A stretch of DNA of 16,280 bases, from NCBI GenBank assembly GCA_021154985.1, contig JAJNQE010000130.1, positions 1-16,280 on the forward strand, in the 5' to 3' direction. The notes under the pieces were generated by a model. It saw only the letters and a program-made list of their open reading frames with translations, ran no database searches and had not been told where the DNA came from. This DNA comes from Hydrogenophaga sp. (GTDB lineage Bacteria; Pseudomonadota; Gammaproteobacteria; Burkholderiales; Burkholderiaceae_C). This document shows, piece after piece, positions 12,421-16,280 of the stretch (its first letter is position 1; each line of letters begins with the position of its first letter). The translations under genes and the position numbers were made by a program.

Positions 12421-12843
12421 TTATCCTGAATGGCAGGCGCACGCCTCGCCATGCGCGGCAGACACCAGCTCGTCCAGAATGCCGCAGTGCCCTTCGTGCG
12501 AGCCCGAGCAGCGCGCCCGCAAGTGCAGCAACTGTTTCTCCAGCGCCCGCATGCTCTTGAGCCGTGCGCGCACCCGCGCCAGCTGTTCATCCACCAGCAT
12601 GTCCACGTCGCTGCAATCAGCCAGCGGCGCATCTACAAAACCCAGCAAACGGTTCACATCGGCCAGCGGCATGTCCAACGCACGACAGTGCCGGATAAAG
12701 GACAGACGCTCCAGATGCTGCGCAGCGTAGTCTCGGTACCCGTTGTCTCGCCGCGCCGGCTTGGGCAGCAGGCCCTGCTTCTCGTAGTAGCGGATGGTTT
12801 CCACATCCACGCCCGTGGCACGCGCCAGTTCCTTGATCTGCAT
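12421..12843 (-). CDS. cadR: Cd(II)/Pb(II)-responsive MerR-family regulator (CadR/PbrR-like)
   Basis: A 140-residue MerR activator. The winged HTH is MQIKELARATGVDVETIRYY followed by EKQGLLPKPARR, and a long dimerisation helix spans about 80-112. The metal site is read from C77 (LADCSDVD), C112 (RARCSG) and C120 (EGHCGIL), almost the same positions as in CadR (77, 112, 119) and the PbrR group. The tail HGEACACH adds two Cys and two His. The true start is the Met at 12843, matching the conserved MerR N-terminus; a frame open to 12975 is ignored. It diverges from the transporter gene and should bind the dyad in that promoter, untwisting it when metal is present. Pb, Cd and Zn cannot be told apart by sequence alone. 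Confidence 0.9.
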   Translation of the reverse strand: MQIKELARATGVDVETIRYYEKQGLLPKPARRDNGYRDYAAQHLERLSFIRHCRALDMPLADVNRLLGFVDAPLADCSDVDMLVDEQLARVRARLKSMRALEKQLLHLRARCSGSHEGHCGILDELVSAAHGEACACHSG

Positions 12844-12869
12844 CGTAAAGCCCTCGTTCAAACAAGTGA

Positions 12870-12900
12870 TTGACACTGTAGCGGCTCCAGGGTTTCCAAT
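12870..12900 (+). promoter_or_regulatory. MerR-type promoter of the metal operon: -35, 19-bp spacer with operator dyad, -10
   Basis: TTGACA (12870-12875) is followed by a 19-bp spacer and TCCAAT (12895-12900). The long spacer is the hallmark of MerR-controlled promoters. Within it, ACACTGTAG (12873-12881), CGG and CTCCAGGGT (12885-12893) form a 9-3-9 dyad matching at 7 of 9 positions, close to known ZntR/CadR/PbrR operators. The -10 is 23-28 nt before the transporter start at 12923. Confidence 0.85.
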
Positions 12901-12922
12901 GCAGGTATCGAAAGGAAAAACC

Positions 12923-13579
12923 ATGTCCGCCCATTGCTGTGAACACGACACCCCCAAGGCCGAGTCCCTCGTCAACCTGCCGCGCTACCGCAAGATCCTC
13001 TGGATCGCGTTGATCGTCAACGCCGCCATGTTTCTGGTGGAGATTGGCGCCGGCTTCCAGTCGGGCTCGCTCTCGCTGCTGGCCGATGCGGTGGACTTTG
13101 CGGGCGACGCGCTCAACTACGCCGTGTCGCTCGCCGTGCTGGCGTCTGCCCTGGCCTGGCGCGCCCGCGCGGCCATGCTTAAGGCGGTGAGCATGATGGG
13201 CTTTGGGCTGTATGTGCTGGGAGCGGCGGTGTGGTCGGTTTGGCACGGCGGCGTCCCACAGGCCACGACCATGGGAGCGGTGGCACTGCTGGCACTCGTG
13301 GCCAATATGGCCGTGGCGTGGATGCTTTACGCGTTTCGGGAGGGCGACGCCAACATGCGCAGCGTGTGGCTGTGCTCGCGAAACGACGCCATCGGCAACG
13401 TGGCGGTGTTCATGGCCGCGCTCGGCGTGTTCGGTACCGGTTCGGCCTGGCCCGATCTGGCGGTGGCCAGCCTGATGGCGGCGCTGGCGCTGCATGGGGG
13501 GTGGACGGTGCTACGCCAGGCGCGTGGAGAGCTGGGTGAAGGCAGTGCCAAGGGAGATCGCCATGGCCACGTCCACTGA
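12923..13579 (+). CDS. Short CDF-like cation transporter
   Basis: A 218-residue inner-membrane protein with about six hydrophobic helices (25-45, 48-76, 85-107, 115-137, 155-172, 178-197) and no C-terminal cytoplasmic domain, so shorter than CzcD-type exporters (about 300). The CDF signature is present but altered. The first site reads D55-A-V-D58-F-A-G-D62 (Asp where His is usual), and the second reads C151-S-R-N-D155 (Cys in place of His). The N-terminus HCCEHD and the tail HGHVH could also bind metal. AAAGGAAA precedes the ATG at 12923 with suitable spacing. It is first in the operon under the MerR-type promoter, so it probably exports Cd, Zn, Pb or a related ion using the proton gradient. 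Confidence 0.85.
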   Translation: MSAHCCEHDTPKAESLVNLPRYRKILWIALIVNAAMFLVEIGAGFQSGSLSLLADAVDFAGDALNYAVSLAVLASALAWRARAAMLKAVSMMGFGLYVLGAAVWSVWHGGVPQATTMGAVALLALVANMAVAWMLYAFREGDANMRSVWLCSRNDAIGNVAVFMAALGVFGTGSAWPDLAVASLMAALALHGGWTVLRQARGELGEGSAKGDRHGHVH

Positions 13580-13934
13580 ACCAGCGGGCGATTGTCGATT
13601 TGACGGCGCCACCCACGCCCAGCTGATCCAGGGCGCAAAAACCGCAACCTCAGCAGAGCAGGCTTGGCTGTACCTGGAGGCAGCCCATGTCGTGGGGCAG
13701 CTGCACGTCAAGCCGCACCTGCAGACCCACACACAGATGTTGAAGTTGTCCCTGCGCACCCGCGACTGGCCGGAGGCGATGGGACAGGTGATGCGCCTGG
13801 CGCTGGTGCCTCTGGGTCACCTGAGCGGTCGCCTGCCACTGGGCAATCCGGGGCGGGCCACGGTGAGCGCCTTCGAGCCTTTACCCGTGCGTCCCGAGCT
13901 GGCTGAGCTGATAACCCGTGCACGCAGCCATTGA
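13563..13934 (+). CDS. DUF3703 family protein
   Basis: A 123-residue soluble protein of unknown biochemical function. The recognisable family core is YLEAAHVVGQ, then a histidine-rich HVKPHLQTHTQML, LRTRDWPEAMGQV, and LPLGNPGRATVSAFEPLPV near the end. Genes of this family commonly sit beside CDF transporters in metal-resistance clusters, and the conserved His residues could contact metal. The ATG at 13563 has GGGAG 8 nt upstream and overlaps the transporter end by 17 nt, so the two are coupled. Confidence 0.8.
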   Translation: MATSTEPAGDCRFDGATHAQLIQGAKTATSAEQAWLYLEAAHVVGQLHVKPHLQTHTQMLKLSLRTRDWPEAMGQVMRLALVPLGHLSGRLPLGNPGRATVSAFEPLPVRPELAELITRARSH

Positions 13935-13959
13935 AATAGCTGCGCTTAAAATTCATCTT

Positions 13960-14334
13960 ATGCGCGCTTTTCTGGTCTTGTTGATGCTCACGCTGCTGCC
14001 GCTACAGTTTTCTGCTGCTGCGGCTGCGGCTTGCTGCGGCCACGTTCCAGCCACGCAGGGGCCGCAAGCCACGCACCATCAGCCCGGCCATGGGCAGGCA
14101 GTAAAGGACGTGGAAGGCGTGGTCGTTGGAGACAGCGGGTTTGATCTCGATTGCGGAACTTGCCACGCGAACTGCGCCGCTGCGGTCACGGTGAGTACCG
14201 CTTTCATGCCCACCTCCGCAGTTTCTGAAAAGTTTGAACACCTCGCAGAACACCGCTTGCTACCCTGGCATGCGCAACCGTATCGACCCCAGTGGTCCGC
14301 CCCGACAGGTTCGGGGTGGAACGCTGTCGCTTGA
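13960..14334 (+). CDS. CzcI-like periplasmic metal-resistance protein
   Basis: A 124-residue protein starting MRAFLVLLMLTLLPLQFSAA, a clear signal peptide matching the N-terminus of the CzcI family. The mature part begins with an Ala run and Cys pair (C25/C26), has a His-rich segment (THHQPGHG), and ends its conserved block with FDLDCGTCHANCAAAV (C65, C68, H69, C72). CzcI proteins are small periplasmic products of czc-type Zn/Co/Cd clusters, thought to modulate resistance. Cleavage is expected after about residue 22. No clear ribosome site precedes the ATG; the leader is AT-rich (TTGAAA at 13931, TTAAAATTC). An upstream frame start at 13918 would spoil the signal peptide. Confidence 0.75.
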   Translation: MRAFLVLLMLTLLPLQFSAAAAAACCGHVPATQGPQATHHQPGHGQAVKDVEGVVVGDSGFDLDCGTCHANCAAAVTVSTAFMPTSAVSEKFEHLAEHRLLPWHAQPYRPQWSAPTGSGWNAVA

Positions 14335-14377
14335 TGCGCTGACAGACACAACTTCCCCGATCCCCAGGCTTCAAGTG

Positions 14378-14398
14378 GCCGCCGTCTCAGACGGAGGC
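14378..14398 (+). repeat. Stem-loop between the CzcI-like gene and lspA
   Basis: GCCGCCGTC, loop TCA, GACGGAGGC: a 9-bp stem with one mismatch. It lies in the 95-nt gap before lspA, 31 nt from its ATG. No U-run follows, so it may be an RNA-stability or processing element setting relative expression of the two operon halves. Confidence 0.4.
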
Positions 14399-14429
14399 TG
14401 ACCCAGGATCGTATTGGAAGGACTCTCTC

Positions 14430-14954
14430 ATGACTGCTCGCTGGACTCAGCGAAACCCCAGGTGGACATGGCTCGCCGCCGTGGCCATCCTTCTCTTGCT
14501 GGATCAATCCACCAAGTCGTATTTCTCCACCACCCTCGAACTGGGTGAAGCAGTTCGGGTGACCGACTGGCTCAACTTCGTGCATGTGCTCAACACGGGC
14601 GCGGCATTCTCGTTGTTGGCCGATGCCGGCGGCTGGCAACGCTGGTTCTTCATTGGCGTGTCGGTGCTGGTGGTGGGTGTCGTTTCGGTGGTGTGCTTGG
14701 CGCGGCAAGCCGAACCGCTGGACCGATGGCTGGGTGCCTTTGTGGCGGGCGGTGGTGGTGGAAACCTCGTGGACCGCGTTCAGATCGGCGCTGTGGTCGA
14801 CTTCCTGGATTTTCATTGGCGCAATATTCATTGGCCTGCCTTCAATCTGGCCGATGTCTTCATCGTCTGTGCCGCGCTGACCTGGTGCCTTGTTTCATTG
14901 AGAGCGCCACCTCGCCAACCGACCGGCAAAGCGCCTGAGGAGCTGCCTTCATGA
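14430..14954 (+). CDS. lspA: Lipoprotein signal peptidase II (accessory LspA / PbrC-like)
   Basis: An inner-membrane aspartyl peptidase of 174 residues that removes lipoprotein signal peptides after lipidation. Conserved boxes: DQSTKSYF (25-32), NTGAAFSLL (55-63), GNLVDR (D115 catalytic) and FNLADVFI (D142 catalytic), with four membrane helices. The box before Asn112 is GGGGG where GGALG is usual, a sign of the accessory metal-operon type. GGAAGGA lies 7 nt before the ATG. In lead-resistance (pbr) clusters the equivalent enzyme is PbrC. The downstream SCO lipoprotein in this operon offers a direct substrate. It overlaps the dsbB-like gene by 4 nt. Confidence 0.95.
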   Translation: MTARWTQRNPRWTWLAAVAILLLLDQSTKSYFSTTLELGEAVRVTDWLNFVHVLNTGAAFSLLADAGGWQRWFFIGVSVLVVGVVSVVCLARQAEPLDRWLGAFVAGGGGGNLVDRVQIGAVVDFLDFHWRNIHWPAFNLADVFIVCAALTWCLVSLRAPPRQPTGKAPEELPS

Positions 14955-15367
14955 AGCAAGGTTGGCTCTGGCTCATGGCCGCGTGGGGTGTGGCACTTGC
15001 GGCCACGCTCGGCGCGCTCTTCATCGGCGAGGTCATGGGCATGACGCCCTGTCTGCTCTGCTGGTATCAGCGCATCTTCATGTTCCCGCTGGCGCTTATC
15101 CTGGGCATGGCCGCGTTCGCCGAAGACCGTCGCGGTCCGGTGTACGCGTTGCCGCTGGCCTTGGGTGGTGCCGCCATCGCGGGCTACCACACCGCTCTGA
15201 TCGCCGGGTGGGTGCCCCAGTGGTGGGTGCCCTGCGGCGCCGGCCCTTCTTGCAGCGAACAGAGCCTTGAGATCCTGAACGGCATCCAGATTCCCTGGTT
15301 ATCTCTTCTGGCCTTCATCGCCATCGCCTTCCTGCTTTTTGTTTATTTGAGAAAGACCCGTTCATGA
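14951..15367 (+). CDS. DsbB-like (BdbC-type) disulfide oxidoreductase
   Basis: A four-helix inner-membrane protein of 138 residues that re-oxidises a DsbA partner and passes electrons to quinone. The first periplasmic pair is C34-LL-C37-WYQR and the second lies in VPCGAGPSC (C96 and C102, approximately). CLLCWYQR and the internal GYHTALI segment are family hallmarks. Length and layout fit the BdbC/DsbB-like group more than E. coli DsbB (176). The start overlaps lspA by 4 nt (ATGA), and the end overlaps the DsbA-like gene by 4 nt, giving a matched oxidase/thiol-oxidant pair. Confidence 0.92.
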   Translation: MKQGWLWLMAAWGVALAATLGALFIGEVMGMTPCLLCWYQRIFMFPLALILGMAAFAEDRRGPVYALPLALGGAAIAGYHTALIAGWVPQWWVPCGAGPSCSEQSLEILNGIQIPWLSLLAFIAIAFLLFVYLRKTRS

Positions 15368-16020
15368 ACGCCAAAAAATTCACCGTCATCGGCCTGGTGG
15401 CCATCGTTGCCTTGTTCTTCTATCTGGGCATGAATGCCTACACATCGCGTGTGCAGAACGCGCAGGAGGTGCAGGTCAAAGCCGAGCAAACCCGCCTGGT
15501 GCGCATGCACTCGCCAGTGTTCGGCCCGCAAAACGCATCTGTCACCATCGTCGAGTTCTTTGACCCCGCCTGCGAGACCTGCCGCGCGTTCTATCCCATT
15601 GTCAAGAACCTGATGGCCCAGTACCCCAACGACGTGCGACTCGTGATCCGGTACGCGCCGTTTCACCAGGGTTCGGACGTGGTGGTCAAGCTGCTGGAAT
15701 CGTCCAAGAGCCAGGGCAAGTACCAGACGGTGCTTGAAGCCGTGCTGGCCGCGCAGCCCGCCTGGGCCGATCATGGTCAGCCCAACATCGAGACCGCTTT
15801 CAAGGTCGCGGAGCAGGCGGGTCTTGACATCACCAAGGCACGGCAGGACATCGAGAAACCCGGGATGCAGTCCTTGCTGCAGCAGGACATTGAAGACCTT
15901 ACTGCGCTGCAAGTCACCAAGACGCCCACCTTCTTTGTGAATGGCCGCAGCCTGCCCAGCTTCGGGCCCGATCAGCTGGCCGCGCTGGTGGCCGAAGAAG
16001 TGGCCAAGGTGAAGAAATGA
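15364..16020 (+). CDS. DsbA-family thiol:disulfide oxidoreductase, membrane-anchored
   Basis: A 218-residue protein. One N-terminal hydrophobic helix (5-23) without a clear signal-peptidase site suggests a membrane anchor with the catalytic domain in the periplasm. The thioredoxin-like DsbA fold shows VTIVEFFDPAC70-ET-C73-RAFYP as active site and TKTP188-TFFVNGR as the cis-Pro loop, with the helical insert in between. The CETC dipeptide differs from E. coli DsbA (CPHC), and together with FFDPACETC resembles the BdbD/DsbG-like branch. It is the probable partner of the overlapping DsbB-like gene. It may form disulfides in envelope metal-handling proteins or act on the SCO copper-type site. Confidence 0.93.
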   Translation: MNAKKFTVIGLVAIVALFFYLGMNAYTSRVQNAQEVQVKAEQTRLVRMHSPVFGPQNASVTIVEFFDPACETCRAFYPIVKNLMAQYPNDVRLVIRYAPFHQGSDVVVKLLESSKSQGKYQTVLEAVLAAQPAWADHGQPNIETAFKVAEQAGLDITKARQDIEKPGMQSLLQQDIEDLTALQVTKTPTFFVNGRSLPSFGPDQLAALVAEEVAKVKK

Positions 16021-16280
16021 GAGAGATGGCTCCCGCACCTCCTTTCAACCGACGCAAGGTGTTGGCGTTGAGCGCTTCGTGGCTCGCCGCAGGTGGTTTT
16101 CTGGCGGGCTGTTCGCCTCAGGCGCCCACTTTCAAGAGCACGGACATCACAGGCGCTGCTTTTGCACAGGACCTCAAGCTCACCGACCACACCGGGCAGG
16201 TGCGAACCATGGCCGATTTCCGTAGCAAGGCGGTGGTGGTGTTTTTCGGCTTCACGCAGTGCCCCGATGTGTGCCCCACC
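16017..16280 (+). CDS. SCO1/SenC family lipoprotein, 3' end outside window
   Basis: The first 88 residues only. The start ATG at 16017 overlaps the DsbA-like stop by 4 nt. An N-terminal twin-Arg-containing segment (NRRKVLALSASWLAAGG) leads to a lipobox LAGC with Cys32, so the product should be lipidated and cut by signal peptidase II. The thioredoxin-like SCO domain then follows, up to GFTQC82-PDVC86-PT, the copper-binding CxxxC motif. SCO proteins deliver copper or reduce thiols for cytochrome oxidase assembly. In this operon a role in periplasmic thiol or metal stress is equally possible. The conserved His ligand lies beyond the window. Confidence 0.93.
   Translation, partial: MREMAPAPPFNRRKVLALSASWLAAGGFLAGCSPQAPTFKSTDITGAAFAQDLKLTDHTGQVRTMADFRSKAVVVFFGFTQCPDVCPT

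Noticed and set aside
12617..13495. 292-codon open frame on the minus strand
   Set aside because: Antisense to the CDF transporter; the His/Arg/Gly-rich translation is typical of a shadow frame.
1..16280. CRISPR array, tRNA or rRNA gene, replication origin
   Set aside because: No regularly spaced repeats, cloverleaf with TTCGA-type arm, rRNA signature or iteron block was seen on either strand.

Overview
The window is GC-rich, with tightly packed and often 4-nt-overlapping genes. The LspA/DsbB/DsbA/SCO metal-resistance cluster, the CzcI-like protein, the DUF3703 protein and the UmuDC pair are all typical of Burkholderiales (probably Comamonadaceae or a close relative). That placement is an inference from gene content; there is no rRNA or core phylogenetic marker. 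The region reads as accessory DNA, either a genomic island or a plasmid, made of modules joined end to end.

Layout. (1) 1-659: the right end of an IS3-family insertion sequence, with a transposase carrying a DD(35)E triad and a candidate right inverted repeat. (2) 803-8586, minus strand: one long gene string. Read 5' to 3' on the minus strand it encodes a AAA+ ATPase with a C-terminal HTH, a cytosolic subtilisin-like (S8) peptidase, a sigma-70 region-4-like protein, a small partner-like protein, a candidate 50-aa cysteine-rich peptide, a protein with two ubiquitin-like domains fused to an E2, a JAB-peptidase/E1 fusion, and a small zinc-binding DUF6527 protein. The last three resemble the bacterial 'multiubiquitin/6E-type' ubiquitin-like conjugation cassette. 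Its linkage to a AAA+/subtilase pair and a dedicated sigma-like factor makes this the most interesting part of the window. It may be a regulated protein-tagging-plus-proteolysis system, perhaps for defence or stress, but that function is inference. (3) 8587-9478: about 0.5 kb with no convincing gene, then a 119-aa orphan. (4) 9479-12413: an SOS mutagenesis module. umuD and umuC lie on the minus strand behind a LexA-type box, and a PD-(D/E)XK nuclease-like gene (MmcB-like core) plus a 54-aa overlapping ORF diverge from it. (5) 12421-16280: a heavy-metal (Cd/Pb/Zn type) resistance operon. A CadR/PbrR-like MerR regulator diverges from a short CDF-like transporter, followed by DUF3703, a CzcI-like periplasmic protein, LspA, DsbB-like, DsbA-like and a SCO1/SenC lipoprotein cut off by the window end.

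How the parts work together. In the ubiquitin-like module, the JAB half of the E1 fusion could trim or remove the modifier, the ThiF half would activate it, the E2 would carry it, and the zinc protein may be an adaptor or E3-like factor. The AAA+ ATPase and subtilase could be effectors or a separate linked system. The sigma-like protein and its neighbour could switch expression; the sigma-like gene contains a G8 tract placed so that slippage would delete its HTH. In the metal operon, the regulator binds the dyad in a 19-bp-spaced promoter, the transporter exports metal, and LspA, the Dsb pair and SCO form an envelope maturation set in which the lipobox-bearing SCO is a natural substrate of the co-encoded LspA.
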